Of a DNA stretch of 64,000 bases, positions 53,816-63,072 are shown one piece after another. Under the pieces are notes generated by a model. The model did no database searches and was not told the origin of the DNA. It worked only from the letters and a program-made list of their open reading frames with translations. Origin of the DNA: Castellaniella hirudinis (GTDB lineage: Bacteria; Pseudomonadota; Gammaproteobacteria; Burkholderiales; Burkholderiaceae_B); contig NZ_JBHSDY010000006.1 in NCBI RefSeq assembly GCF_042651965.1, positions 124,001 through 188,000 on the forward strand, in the 5' to 3' direction. How positions within the stretch are numbered: the first letter of the stretch is position 1; the number at the start of each line of letters is the position of its first letter. The position numbers and the translations under genes are program-made.

Positions 53816-55468
53816 ATGGCGGCAAGCGGCCGTTTCCAGGCCTGGCCCTGGCATGCCGGGACCGCCCTGGCGGCGCTGGGAGTGCTGGCCCCGATCCTGG
53901 CCCTGATGATCCAGGCGGGCCAGGGCTCGGGCGGCCATTGGGGCCACCTGCTGCAATTCGTGCTGCCCGGCGTACTGACCCAGACTCTGGGCCTGCTCGC
54001 CGGCGTCGGCCTGCTGGCCGCCGCCCTGGGCGTGGGCGCCGCCTGGCTGGTGACGGCCTACGATTTTCCGGGCCGCCGAATCCTGTCCTGGGCGCTGCTG
54101 CTGCCGCTGGCCGTGCCCACCTACATCGTGGCCTACGCCTATCTGGACATCCTGCATCCCCTGGGCCCCGTCCAGGAAGCCGTCCGCGCCCTGCTGGGCT
54201 ATTCCAGCCCGCGTGAATTCCGCCTGCCCGATCTGCGCAATCTGCCCGGCGCCATCGTGCTGCTGGCCTTTGTGCTGTACCCCTACGTCTACCTGACCAC
54301 CCGCAGCATGTTCGCCAGCCAGGCGGCCCATCTGATGGAAGCCGCCCGGCTGCTGGGCCACGGCCCCTGGGGAGCCTTCCGGCGCGTGGCCCTGCCGCTG
54401 GCCCGGCCCGCCATCGCCGTCGGCCTGTGCCTGGTGCTGCTGGAAACCTTGAACGACATCGGCGCCTCCGAGTTTCTGGGCGTCCAGACGCTGACCGTTG
54501 CCATCTACACCACCTGGGTGACCCGTTCCGACCTGGCGGGCGCCGCCCAGATCGCCCTGGTCGCCCTGCTGCTGGTGACCATCCTGATCGCGATCGAACG
54601 CCACAGCCGCCGGCGCCTGCGCTACACCGGCACCCGCCGCGCCGCGCCGATCCGCCCGCACCGGCTGCACGGACCGGCCGGCTGGCTGGCGGCCCTGCTG
54701 GGCCTGACGCCCGTCCTGATCGGCTTCATCGCGCCGGCCGCCTATCTGCTGGCGCTGACCTGGGAACGCCTGGACGCGGGCCAGGGCCCCTCGCCCGCAC
54801 TGCTGCGGGCCGCCGGACAGACGCTGATGGTCTCGGCCCTGGCCATGGGGATTGCCCTGGCCATCGGTCTGGTCGTGGCCTGGAGCCGCCGCATCCTGCC
54901 CCGGGCACGCGCCTGGGCGCGCGCCCTGCCCCGGCTGGCGACGCTGGGCTATGCCGTGCCCGGCACCGTGCTGGCCATCGGCCTGCTGTTCCCCTTGATG
55001 GCGGTCGAACGAGGTCTGTCGGCGCTGCGCGCGGCGACCGGAATGGACCCGGCGGGCCTGGTGCTGCTGGGCACGCCGGCCGCGCTGGCGCTGGCCTATG
55101 TGATCCGCTTCCTGACGATTCCTGTGGGCACGCTGGAAGCGGGCTTGGATCGGATTCCGCCATCCCTGGATCAGGCTGCGCGCCTGCTGGGCGAAAATGT
55201 CCATGGCATGCTGCGGCGCGTGCACCTGCCGCTGCTGCGCCCCGCCCTGGCCGCCTCGGCGCTGCTGGTGTTCGTGGATGCGATGAAGGAATTGCCCGCC
55301 ACGCTGCTGCTGCGGCCCTTGAATTTTGACACCCTGGCGACCTGGCTGTACGCCGAGGCCGCGCGCGGCACCTACGAAGAAGGCGCCATCGCCGCCCTGG
55401 GCATCGTCGCTGCCGGCCTGCTGCCCGTGATCCTGCTGGCCCGCCTGATGGACCGCCCTGCCGCCTGA
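53816..55468 (+). CDS. fbpB: iron(III) ABC transporter permease
   Basis: The 550-residue permease is a fused double-length protein, as in FbpB/SfuB: two modules each with about six membrane segments and an EAA loop (MEAARLLGHGPWGAFRRVALPLARP and LDQAARLLGENVHGMLRRVHLPLLRP). PTYIVAYAYLDILHP is typical of Fe3+ permeases. It follows fbpA after 9 bases and precedes fbpC by 8. Confidence 0.92.
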   Translation: MAASGRFQAWPWHAGTALAALGVLAPILALMIQAGQGSGGHWGHLLQFVLPGVLTQTLGLLAGVGLLAAALGVGAAWLVTAYDFPGRRILSWALLLPLAVPTYIVAYAYLDILHPLGPVQEAVRALLGYSSPREFRLPDLRNLPGAIVLLAFVLYPYVYLTTRSMFASQAAHLMEAARLLGHGPWGAFRRVALPLARPAIAVGLCLVLLETLNDIGASEFLGVQTLTVAIYTTWVTRSDLAGAAQIALVALLLVTILIAIERHSRRRLRYTGTRRAAPIRPHRLHGPAGWLAALLGLTPVLIGFIAPAAYLLALTWERLDAGQGPSPALLRAAGQTLMVSALAMGIALAIGLVVAWSRRILPRARAWARALPRLATLGYAVPGTVLAIGLLFPLMAVERGLSALRAATGMDPAGLVLLGTPAALALAYVIRFLTIPVGTLEAGLDRIPPSLDQAARLLGENVHGMLRRVHLPLLRPALAASALLVFVDAMKELPATLLLRPLNFDTLATWLYAEAARGTYEEGAIAALGIVAAGLLPVILLARLMDRPAA

Positions 55469-55476
55469 GACTCGAT

Positions 55477-56259
55477 ATGCTGGAACTGAACCGGATTTCC
55501 CTGAGCTACGCCGCCGACAAAGGCCGACGCGCCGTGCTGCGCGAGCTGAGCCTGAGCCTGGAAAGCGGCCAGATCGCCTGCCTGCTGGGGGCCTCCGGCT
55601 GCGGCAAGACCACCGTGCTGCGCGCCATCGCCGGTTTTGAACCGCTGGACGGCGGCTCGATCCGGCTGGACGGGCGGCTGCTGTCGGGCGACGGGGCCCG
55701 CGTCGAACCCGAACACCGGCGCGTGGGCATGATGTTCCAGGACTATGCGCTGTTTCCCCACCTGGACGTGGCGGCCAACGTCGGCTTCGGCCTGCGCCGC
55801 CTGGACGCCGCCGCACGCGGCAGGCGCGTGCGCGATCTGCTGGAGCTGGTGGGCCTGGCGGGCCAGGAAGCGCGCCGTCCCCATGAGTTGTCCGGCGGCC
55901 AGCAGCAACGCGTGGCGCTGGCCCGGGCGCTGGCGCCCGAACCCGACCTGCTGCTGCTCGACGAACCCTTTTCCAACCTGGACGTGGACGCCCGCGAACG
56001 GCTGGCCTTCGAACTGCGCGACCTGCTGAAAGCGGCGGGACGCACCGCGCTGCTGGTCACCCACAACCAGGCCGAGGCCTTTGCCGTGGCCGACCGGATC
56101 GGGATTTTGAAGGAAGGCCGGCTGGCTCAATGGGACACGCCCTACGGCATGCACCACCACCCGGCCACGCCGGAAATCGCGGCCTTCATCCACCGCGAGG
56201 CCCTGATGGCTCAACGCGCGCAGGCGGGGCTGCGCGGCGCGCCTTCAGCCGCGGCTTAA
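55477..56259 (+). CDS. fbpC: iron(III) ABC transporter ATPase
   Basis: This 260-residue ATPase has Walker A GASGCGKTT (about residues 37-45), signature LSGGQQQRVALARAL and Walker B LLLDEPFSNLD. It lacks most of the C-terminal regulatory domain found in longer FbpC proteins, being about 90 residues shorter than the Neisseria type. It closes the iron operon and converges on ntrC with an 18-base gap. Confidence 0.9.
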   Translation: MLELNRISLSYAADKGRRAVLRELSLSLESGQIACLLGASGCGKTTVLRAIAGFEPLDGGSIRLDGRLLSGDGARVEPEHRRVGMMFQDYALFPHLDVAANVGFGLRRLDAAARGRRVRDLLELVGLAGQEARRPHELSGGQQQRVALARALAPEPDLLLLDEPFSNLDVDARERLAFELRDLLKAAGRTALLVTHNQAEAFAVADRIGILKEGRLAQWDTPYGMHHHPATPEIAAFIHREALMAQRAQAGLRGAPSAAA

Positions 56260-56277
56260 GGGGCCAGCCCTGAAGTT

Positions 56278-57789
56278 TCAGCCCTTGGGGAACTGATCCG
56301 TGTCCGGTTCCTGGATGGCCAATTCCTGGCATTTACGCGTCAAGGTGTTGCGGCCAATGCCCAGGCGCAGCGCGGCCTCGCCCCGGCGGCCGCCGGCCTG
56401 CTCCAGCCCGGCCCGCAACAACGTCCGCTCGAAATCCCGCAGCAATTCATCCATCACGCAGGGCTCGCGGCGCGCCAGGCGCGCCCGCGCTTCGACCGCC
56501 AACGCCGCGCGCCAGTCGGACCAGGGTTGAGATGCGGCTTCGTCCCGCACGATGGCCGGCTCGACCCCGCCCACGCTTCCAGCATCCAGGACTTCCGGCG
56601 GCAGATCTTCCACACCGACTTCCGCGCTGGGCGCCATGACCGTCAGCCACTGGCAGATGTTTTCCAGTTGGCGGATGTTGCCGGGATAGTCGAAGCGGCG
56701 CAGCGCCTGCAGCGCGGCGGCATCGGGCCGGCGCACCGGTACGCCCAGTTCGGCCGCGCTGCGCGCCAGGAAATGCCGCGCCAGGGATTCGATATCCTCG
56801 CGGCGCTCCCGCAGGGGCGGCAGGCGCAGGCGGATGACGTTCAGGCGGTGGAACAGATCGGCGCGGAACAGCCCCGCGCGCACGCGTTCTTCCAGCGGCT
56901 GGTGAGTCGCCGCCACGATGCGCACGTCCGCCTGGACGGGGCGCGCACCGCCCACCCGGTAGAAAGCGCCTTCGGCCAGCACCCGCAGCAAGCGGGTCTG
57001 CAGTTCGGCCGGCATGTCGCCGATCTCGTCCAGAAACAGCGTGCCGCCGTCGGCTTCCTCGAAACGCCCCCGGCGCGACTGGACTGCGCCGGTAAAGGCT
57101 CCGCGCTCGTGGCCGAACAGTTCCGCCTCCAGCAGGTCACGCGGAATCGCGGCCGCGTTGACCGCCACGAAGGGGCCGGCGGCGCGGCGGCTGTGCCGAT
57201 GCAACGCGCGCGCCACCAGTTCCTTGCCGGTTCCGGACTCTCCGGTGATGAGCACGGTGGCGCCGGACTGGGACAGGCGGCCGATGGCGCGAAACACGTC
57301 CTGCATGGCCGGCGACTGCGAAGGCGCCATTTCCGCCTCGCCCAGCAAGGGCGCGGCTCCACCCTCGGCAGGCGCCGCCTGGGCCGGGTCGGCAACGGCG
57401 TGGGACGGCGCCGACTGGGCGGCGCGGCCGATCAGTTCGACGGCGGCCTGGATGTCGAAGGGCTTGGCCAGATAGTCGAAGGCGCCCTGCTCGAAGGCCG
57501 CCACGGTCGTGTCCAGGTCGGTGTAGGCCGTCATCATGATGACGGGCAGGCCCGGCAGGCGCGCGCGCACGGCCGCCAGCACGCTCAGGCCGTCGGGACC
57601 CGGCATGCGGATGTCGGACACCAGCACGGCCGGCCGGTTCGCATCCTCCGGCCCCGCCAGCGCGTCGAGCGCGGTCTTCAACGCCACGCCATCGGCAAAG
57701 CTGCGCACCGGCCAACCGGCCTTGTCCAGCGCCTTTTCCAGCACCCAGCGCATGCCGGGTTCGTCGTCCAGAATCCAGATCGTGTTCAT
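56278..57789 (-). CDS. ntrC: nitrogen regulator NtrC (response regulator, sigma-54 activator)
   Basis: The 503-residue protein has three domains: receiver (about 1-125) with acid pocket residues in ILDDEP and phospho-acceptor Asp59 in SDIRMPG; AAA+ domain with Walker A GESGTGKE, sigma-54 contact loop GAFTGA and Walker B-like GTLFLDEIGDM; and a Fis-type HTH at the C-terminus (EAALRLGIGRNTLTRKCQEL). It activates glnA and other nitrogen genes. It follows ntrB after 13 bases. Length is a little above E. coli NtrC because of an Ala-rich linker near residue 130. Confidence 0.95.
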   Translation of the reverse strand: MNTIWILDDEPGMRWVLEKALDKAGWPVRSFADGVALKTALDALAGPEDANRPAVLVSDIRMPGPDGLSVLAAVRARLPGLPVIMMTAYTDLDTTVAAFEQGAFDYLAKPFDIQAAVELIGRAAQSAPSHAVADPAQAAPAEGGAAPLLGEAEMAPSQSPAMQDVFRAIGRLSQSGATVLITGESGTGKELVARALHRHSRRAAGPFVAVNAAAIPRDLLEAELFGHERGAFTGAVQSRRGRFEEADGGTLFLDEIGDMPAELQTRLLRVLAEGAFYRVGGARPVQADVRIVAATHQPLEERVRAGLFRADLFHRLNVIRLRLPPLRERREDIESLARHFLARSAAELGVPVRRPDAAALQALRRFDYPGNIRQLENICQWLTVMAPSAEVGVEDLPPEVLDAGSVGGVEPAIVRDEAASQPWSDWRAALAVEARARLARREPCVMDELLRDFERTLLRAGLEQAGGRRGEAALRLGIGRNTLTRKCQELAIQEPDTDQFPKG

Positions 57790-57802
57790 GCGGCCTCCGG
57801 TG

Positions 57803-58756
57803 TCATGCCAGATCCAGCGGCAGCAGCAGGCGGAATTCGGTGCGCCCGGGCACGGAATCGAATTCCAGCAGGCCGCCCTGCCGCTGCAGACATTCCTGGG
57901 CCAGGCTCAGGCCCAGGCCGGTGCCCTGCGCCCGGCCGGTCACCAGGGGGTGGAACAGTTTGTCGCGCAGGGCCTCGGGCACGCCCGGCCCGTTATCGAT
58001 GACCGTGATCCGCAAGCCCAGGCGGTGCTGCCCGTCCGCCAGCATGGGCTGATGCAGGATGCGGGTGTTCAGGTGCAGCGCGGGCGCGTCCAGGTCGGTC
58101 GCCTCGGCCAGCGCCTGGGCGCCATTGCGCACGACGTTCAGCAGCGCCTGCAGCACCTGATCGCGGTCGGCGCGCATGTCCGGCACCGAGGCGTCGTAGT
58201 CACGTTCCAGGCGGATGCGTTCGCCGAATTCCAGCCGGATCAGGGCCAGGACCCGCTCGCACAGCTCATGGACATTGAACACGCTGGGCACGGCGGCCGG
58301 CTGGCCGGACGAGGCCAGGCGGCTGACCAGCGCGGCCAGCCGATCGGCCTCGGCCACGATCACCTGGGTGTATTCGCGCAGATCGTCGCGCGGCAGTTCC
58401 ATTTCCAGCAACTGGGCGGCGGCCCGCAGGCCGGCCAGGGGATTGCGGACCTCGTGCGCCAGATTGCGCAGGGTTTCGCGCTGCGCCGCCTGGCTGTCCC
58501 GGGCCTGCCGCAGATCGTCCAGGTGACCGCCTTGATGGACGGGGATTTCGATCAGCCAGACCCAGGGCTGGCCCCGCAGCGGCGTCTTCAGGACGCTGTC
58601 GCGGCCGTCCAGCCAGGGTTGTGCAGGCTGACCCGCCAGCTGGCGGCGGGACTGGCCCAGCAATTCTTCCGCCGCGCCGTTGGCGTGGCGGATCCGGTGG
58701 GACTCGTCCAGCAGCAGGACCGCCGTGCGCAGCAGGTCGAGGCCGGACGTGTCCAC
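57803..58756 (-). CDS. ntrB: nitrogen sensor histidine kinase NtrB
   Basis: This 317-residue soluble kinase has a PAS-type N-terminal part and a HisKA/HATPase core. The phospho-accepting His101 is in LAHEVRNPLAGLR, and the ATP lid motifs are NVVRNGAQAL (N box), DNGPGVPE (G1) and GTGLGLS (G2). It lacks membrane segments, as expected for a cytoplasmic NtrB governed by PII. It lies 12 bases after glnA. Confidence 0.94.
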   Translation of the reverse strand: MDTSGLDLLRTAVLLLDESHRIRHANGAAEELLGQSRRQLAGQPAQPWLDGRDSVLKTPLRGQPWVWLIEIPVHQGGHLDDLRQARDSQAAQRETLRNLAHEVRNPLAGLRAAAQLLEMELPRDDLREYTQVIVAEADRLAALVSRLASSGQPAAVPSVFNVHELCERVLALIRLEFGERIRLERDYDASVPDMRADRDQVLQALLNVVRNGAQALAEATDLDAPALHLNTRILHQPMLADGQHRLGLRITVIDNGPGVPEALRDKLFHPLVTGRAQGTGLGLSLAQECLQRQGGLLEFDSVPGRTEFRLLLPLDLA

Positions 58757-58768
58757 CGCGGCCCCCGG

Positions 58769-60181
58769 CTAGAGGGTGTAGTACATGTCGAATTCGACCG
58801 GGTGCGGGGTCACGCGCAGGCGGTCGAGTTCTTGGGCCTTCAGGTCCAGATAGGCGTCCAGCAGATCGTTGCTGAACACCCCGCCGCGTGTCAGGAAATC
58901 GCGGTCGCGGTCCAGCGCTTCCAGCGCCTGATCCAGCGACGAGCACACCGTCGGGATCTTGGCGTCTTCTTCCGGCGGCAGATCGTACAGGTTCTTGTCG
59001 GCCGGATCGCCTGGGTGGATCTTGTTCTGGACGCCGTCCAGGCCCGCCATCATCAGGGCCGAGAAGGCCAGGTACGGATTGGCCAGGGGATCCGGGAAGC
59101 GCGCTTCGACGCGACGCGCCTTGGGATTGCCGACGTAGGGGATGCGGATCGAAGCCGAGCGGTTGCGCGCCGAATACGCGAGCTTGACCGGAGCTTCGTA
59201 GTGCGGCACCAGGCGCTTGTAGGAGTTCGTGCCCGGATTGGTGATGGCGTTCAGGGCGCGGGCGTGATGGATGATGCCGCCGATGTAGTACAGGGCGAAT
59301 TCCGACAGGCCGCCGTAGCCGTTGCCGGCGAACAGGTTCTGGCCGTCCTTCCAGATGGACTGGTGTACGTGCATGCCCGAACCGTTGTCGCCCACCACCG
59401 GCTTGGGCATGAAGGTCGCGGTCTTGCCATAGACGTGAGCCACGTTGCGGATCACGTATTTCATGGTCTGGGTCCAGTCGGCGCGCTCGACCAGCGTGCT
59501 GAAACGGGTGCCGATTTCCATCTGGCCGCAGTTGCCGACCTCGTGATGGTGGATTTCCACCGGCACGCCCATCTGTTCCATCAACAGGCACATTTCCGAA
59601 CGCATGTCGGCGAAGGAGTCGACCGGCGGCACGGGCACGTAGCCGCCCTTGACGGCCGGGCGGTAGCCCAGGTTGTTGCCGTTGGAATCATGGGCGTTGG
59701 ACCAGGCGGCCTCGTCGGACACGATCTTGACGAAGCTGCCGCTCATGTCCGCATTCCAGCTCACGCCGTCGAAGACGAAGAATTCGGGTTCCGGACCGAA
59801 ATAGGCGGTGTCGCCCAGGCCGCTGGACTTCAGGTAGGCCTCGGCGCGGCGGGCCAGCGAGCGCGGGTCGCGGTCGTAGCCCTTCAGGTCGGACGGCTCG
59901 ACCACGTCGCAGGTCAGGATGAGCGTGGTTTCCTCGCGGAAGGGGTCCAGGCGGGCCGTCCCGGCATCCGGGACCAGGATCATGTCGGAGGCCTCGATGC
60001 CCTTCCAGCCCGGCAGCGACGAGCCGTCGAAGGCGACGCCCGATTCCAGGCGATCCTCGTCCATCTGACTGGCGGGAACGGTCAGGTGGTGCTCCCGGCC
60101 CAAGGTGTCGGTAAAACGGCAATCCACGAACGCCACTTCGCGTTCGGCGATCATCTGCACAACGTTTTCAGGGGTGGACAT
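58769..60181 (-). CDS. glnA: glutamine synthetase type I
   Basis: The 470-residue enzyme makes glutamine from glutamate and ammonia and is the main ammonia assimilation step. Marks are FDGSSLPGWK near residue 50, the metal and glutamate sites in VPPVDSFADMRSEM and NGSGMHVHQSIW, and the adenylylation tyrosine in DKNLYDLPPEE near residue 398, so activity should be tuned by GlnE and PII. It heads glnA-ntrB-ntrC under a sigma-54/NtrC promoter. Confidence 0.96.
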   Translation of the reverse strand: MSTPENVVQMIAEREVAFVDCRFTDTLGREHHLTVPASQMDEDRLESGVAFDGSSLPGWKGIEASDMILVPDAGTARLDPFREETTLILTCDVVEPSDLKGYDRDPRSLARRAEAYLKSSGLGDTAYFGPEPEFFVFDGVSWNADMSGSFVKIVSDEAAWSNAHDSNGNNLGYRPAVKGGYVPVPPVDSFADMRSEMCLLMEQMGVPVEIHHHEVGNCGQMEIGTRFSTLVERADWTQTMKYVIRNVAHVYGKTATFMPKPVVGDNGSGMHVHQSIWKDGQNLFAGNGYGGLSEFALYYIGGIIHHARALNAITNPGTNSYKRLVPHYEAPVKLAYSARNRSASIRIPYVGNPKARRVEARFPDPLANPYLAFSALMMAGLDGVQNKIHPGDPADKNLYDLPPEEDAKIPTVCSSLDQALEALDRDRDFLTRGGVFSNDLLDAYLDLKAQELDRLRVTPHPVEFDMYYTL

Positions 60182-60244
60182 AAAAGCTCCTGCGCCAAGT
60201 CATATCGTCAAAGGGTGAGGCTTGGAGCCTCGTGATGATCTATA

Positions 60245-60260
60245 AGCAATGATCGTGCCA
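60245..60260 (-). promoter_or_regulatory. sigma-54 promoter of glnA
   Basis: The minus strand reads TGGCACG-ATCA-TTGCT, a perfect -24/-12 match (GG-N10-GC). Transcription would begin near 60234, about 50 bases before the glnA start. The control regions at 60311-60369 are upstream at enhancer distance. Confidence 0.93.
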
Positions 60261-60310
60261 GCTTTTTGGGCCGCGACCGTGGGCTGCGGCAGCCGAAATC
60301 ACACTCAAAA

Positions 60311-60327
60311 CGCACCATTCAAGTGCA
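60311..60327 (-). promoter_or_regulatory. NtrC binding site, proximal
   Basis: CGCACCA-TTC-AAGTGCA is a 7-3-7 palindrome fitting the NtrC box TGCACCA-N3-TGGTGCA. Its centre is about 85 bases upstream of the predicted glnA transcription start. Confidence 0.82.
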
Positions 60328-60352
60328 TATTTTAGTGCACTGCACGTGAATA

Positions 60353-60369
60353 CGCACCGCTTTGGTGCG
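60353..60369 (-). promoter_or_regulatory. NtrC binding site, distal
   Basis: CGCACCG-CTT-TGGTGCG is a second NtrC box, 42 bases (four helical turns) from the first, about 127 bases upstream of the glnA start site. It ends one base before the hemW stop codon. A half-site-like TGCATATTTTAGTGCA lies between the two. Confidence 0.82.
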
Positions 60370-60370
60370 A

Positions 60371-61591
60371 TCAGGATAAGAATTCCATCTGCAGTTCATT
60401 CAGGAATTGCCAGCCCCGGGGCGTGGCGCACACCCGGTCCAGTCCGGGCTCGAGCAGGCCGCGCTCGACGGCGCGGCGCATGGCCGGCAGGATGGACATC
60501 AGCGACAGGCCGGTGCGCTCGATGAACAGCCCGCCCTCGACGCCTTCGCGCAGACGCAGGGCATTGAGCATGAACTCGAAGCCCAGGTCCTCGTGGCTGA
60601 GTTCGCGGCGTTCGACCACGTGCCGGCCGGCGCCCTCGGTCGCGAGCCGCATCCAGGCGTCCGGCATCTTCGCCCGCGCCTGGCGCGTGATGCGGTCCTG
60701 AAAGGAAATCTTTGAATGCGCCCCGGGACCGATGCCCAGGTAGTCGCCAAAACGCCAGTAGTTCAGGTTGTGCTGGCACGCCTGGTGAGGCCGCGCATAG
60801 GCGGAGACCTCGTAGCGGTCGAAACCGGCCGTCTGGATCAATTCCGCCACCCGGTCCTGCATGGCCGCGCCCAGTTCGTCGTCCGGCACCTTGGGCGGAT
60901 ATTTGGCGAAGACCGTATTGGGTTCCAGCGTCAGGTGATACAGCGACAGGTGGCCCGTCTCGAAGGCCAGCGCCTCGCGCACGTCCCGCTCGCACTCGGC
61001 CAGAGTCTGCTCCGGCAACGCAAACATCACGTCCAGATTGACCCGATCCACGGCGCGCTGGGCCATTTCGATGGCCGCACGCGCCTGCGCGGCGTCGTGG
61101 ATGCGGCCCAGGCGGCGCAGCTTGCCATCGTCAAAGCTCTGGATGCCCAGCGAGATCCGGTTCACCCCCGCCTGGGCATAGCCCTGGAAACGGGCGGCCT
61201 CGGCCGTGCCCGGATTGGCCTCCAGCGTGATCTCCACATCGGGAGGCAGGTTCAGATAGGCTCGGAACAGGCCGATGATCCGGTCGACCGCCTCGGCCGA
61301 CAGCAGGCTGGGCGTGCCGCCGCCGAAGAACACCGTCGAAACCGGCCGCCCCCAGATGTCGGGCACCGCCTGCTCCAGATCGGCCTGCAACGCCTGCAGA
61401 TAGGCTTCTTCGGGCAGTTCGCCGGACCGTTCATGCGAATTGAAGTCGCAGTACGGACATTTGTGCACGCACCAGGGCACGTGCACATACAGCGACAGCG
61501 GCGGCAGCGCCGCCAGGCCGGGTTTGCCGCGCACCCCCGGGCGGCCATCGCCCTCGCGCTCAGGCATTGGAACGGGAACCAGCCTCTTCAT
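60371..61591 (-). CDS. hemW: heme chaperone HemW (radical SAM)
   Basis: The 406-residue protein has the radical SAM cluster cysteines at residues 41, 45 and 48 in PWCVHKCPYCDFNSH, then the EANPGTAEAARFQGYAQAGVNRISLGIQSF line. HemN, the true coproporphyrinogen oxidase, has a further cysteine and an N-terminal arm that are absent here, so this is HemW, which hands heme to respiratory enzymes. It follows rdgB with 9 bases between. Confidence 0.9.
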   Translation of the reverse strand: MKRLVPVPMPEREGDGRPGVRGKPGLAALPPLSLYVHVPWCVHKCPYCDFNSHERSGELPEEAYLQALQADLEQAVPDIWGRPVSTVFFGGGTPSLLSAEAVDRIIGLFRAYLNLPPDVEITLEANPGTAEAARFQGYAQAGVNRISLGIQSFDDGKLRRLGRIHDAAQARAAIEMAQRAVDRVNLDVMFALPEQTLAECERDVREALAFETGHLSLYHLTLEPNTVFAKYPPKVPDDELGAAMQDRVAELIQTAGFDRYEVSAYARPHQACQHNLNYWRFGDYLGIGPGAHSKISFQDRITRQARAKMPDAWMRLATEGAGRHVVERRELSHEDLGFEFMLNALRLREGVEGGLFIERTGLSLMSILPAMRRAVERGLLEPGLDRVCATPRGWQFLNELQMEFLS

Positions 61592-61600
61592 CGCATACCC

Positions 61601-62221
61601 CTATGCCTGGCCTCGATCCTGGCCAAATTCGCTGCGCAGCGCCTGCAACAGGCCGCGCAGGGCACGCGCACGATGACTGATCCGGTTTTTCTGTTCCATG
61701 GGCAGTTCTGCAGCCGTCATGCTCTGGTCAGGCAGGTAGAAATACGGGTCGTAGCCAAAGCCGTTGGTGCCCCGGGGAGCGTCCAGAACCTCGCCGTCCC
61801 AGGAACCCTCGACCACGATCGGGCGCGGGTCGTCGGCGCTGCGGACGTAGACCAGCACGGCCACATAGCTGCCGCGCCGGTCGGTGCGGTCCGTCATCTC
61901 GGCCACCAGCCGGGCGTTATTGGCCGCGTCCGAGCGCGTGCCGTCAGGCGCCTGGGCGTAGCGTGCCGATTGCACGCCCGGCGCGCCGGCCAGCGCAGGC
62001 ACGCACAGGCCCGAATCATCCGCCAGCGCCGGAAGGCCCGTGGCGCGGCTGGCGTGACGCGCCTTGGCCAAGGCGTTTTCCACGAAGGTGTGGAAAGGCT
62101 CATCGGCCTCGGACACGCCCAGCGCGCTTTGCGGCACCATCTCGATGCCGGCCGCCGACAGGATGGCGGAAAACTCCCTCAGCTTGCCGGCGTTGCCGGA
62201 TGCCAGGACGACCTTGATCAT
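61601..62221 (-). CDS. rdgB: XTP/dITP diphosphatase
   Basis: The 206-residue enzyme removes non-canonical purine triphosphates from the nucleotide pool. Family marks are VVLASGNAGKLREF at the N-terminus, ADDSGLCVPAL, and TNGFGYDPYFYLPDQSMTAAEL near the C-terminus. Its start overlaps the rph stop (ATGA). The rph-rdgB-hemW order is common in this bacterial group. Confidence 0.94.
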   Translation of the reverse strand: MIKVVLASGNAGKLREFSAILSAAGIEMVPQSALGVSEADEPFHTFVENALAKARHASRATGLPALADDSGLCVPALAGAPGVQSARYAQAPDGTRSDAANNARLVAEMTDRTDRRGSYVAVLVYVRSADDPRPIVVEGSWDGEVLDAPRGTNGFGYDPYFYLPDQSMTAAELPMEQKNRISHRARALRGLLQALRSEFGQDRGQA

Positions 62222-62970
62222 GCCGCCTCCAGCGTCGCCGCCTGGACGCGGATCAAGGCCTGGATGCCGCCGGTCGCCAGGTCCAGCAGACTGTTCAATT
62301 CGTCGCGGCGGAAGCTGCCGCCCTCGCCCGTGCCCTGGACCTCGACGAAGTCTCCGGCGCTGGTCATGACCACGTTCATGTCGGTATCGCAGGCAGAGTC
62401 TTCCGGGTAATCCAGGTCCAGCACCGGCCGGCCGTCCACGATGCCGACCGAAACGGCGGCCACCTGGCCGCGCAGCGGATCAGCCTTCAATTGGCCAGAG
62501 GCCATCAAGCCACGCACCGCCAGCGCCGCCGCCAGCCAGGCGCCGGTGATGCTGGCGCAGCGGGTGCCGCCGTCGGCCTGCAGCACGTCGCAGTCCAGGT
62601 GCAGGGTGCGCTCGCCCAGCGCCTCCAGATCGACCACCGCCCGCAGGCTGCGGCCGATCAGGCGCTGGATTTCCTGGGTGCGGCCGCTCTGCTTGCCCCG
62701 GGCCGCTTCGCGGTCGCCGCGGGTATGCGTGGCGCGCGGCAGCATGCCGTATTCCGCCGTCACCCAGCCCTGGCCCCGTCCTTTCAGAAAGGGCGGCACC
62801 TTGTCCAGCACGCTGGCGTTGCACAGCACGCGCGTGTCGCCCATGCAGGCCAGCACCGAGCCTTCGGCGTGGCGCGTGTAGCCGGTCAGCAGTTCGACGC
62901 GACGCAGTTCGTCCGGTCGACGGCCGGAGGGGCGTGACGAGGCGGAATGGGAATTCGAAGGGATGGTCAT
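62218..62970 (-). CDS. rph: ribonuclease PH
   Basis: The 250-residue phosphorolytic exonuclease trims the 3' ends of tRNA precursors. Family marks are RHAEGSVLACMGDTRVLCNASV, RGQGWVTAEYGMLPRATHTR, EIQRLIGRSLRA, LDCDVLQADGGTRCASITGA and LDYPEDS. The ATG at 62970 is chosen; it gives a short polar N-terminus, and an upstream in-frame ATG adds six residues. It is divergent from yicC. Confidence 0.94.
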   Translation of the reverse strand: MTIPSNSHSASSRPSGRRPDELRRVELLTGYTRHAEGSVLACMGDTRVLCNASVLDKVPPFLKGRGQGWVTAEYGMLPRATHTRGDREAARGKQSGRTQEIQRLIGRSLRAVVDLEALGERTLHLDCDVLQADGGTRCASITGAWLAAALAVRGLMASGQLKADPLRGQVAAVSVGIVDGRPVLDLDYPEDSACDTDMNVVMTSAGDFVEVQGTGEGGSFRRDELNSLLDLATGGIQALIRVQAATLEAA

Positions 62971-63072
62971 CAAGAAATTTCCTGCCATGCGGCCAGAGAG
63001 GGTCCGATGCGACCCAAGGGGGCCAGACTACAATAAGGCCACATTGTAAATAAACGCCGACGAGACCGCCCC

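Noticed and set aside
53252..55816. Long minus-strand open frame opposite the iron transporter genes
   Set aside because: Antisense to fbpA and fbpB, with repetitive Gln/Gly/Arg composition and no recognisable domain.
57536..60235. Long plus-strand open frame opposite glnA, ntrB and ntrC
   Set aside because: Antisense to three strongly conserved genes; composition is that of a GC-rich shadow frame.
60371..61591. Call as coproporphyrinogen oxidase HemN
   Set aside because: The N-terminal arm and fourth cysteine of HemN are missing; the CxxxCxxC spacing and length are those of HemW.
63010..63030. Second copy of the nadA-nadC repeat upstream of yicC
   Set aside because: Only a single arm-like CCAAGGGGGCC is present; no facing arm was found, so it is probably chance or a remnant.
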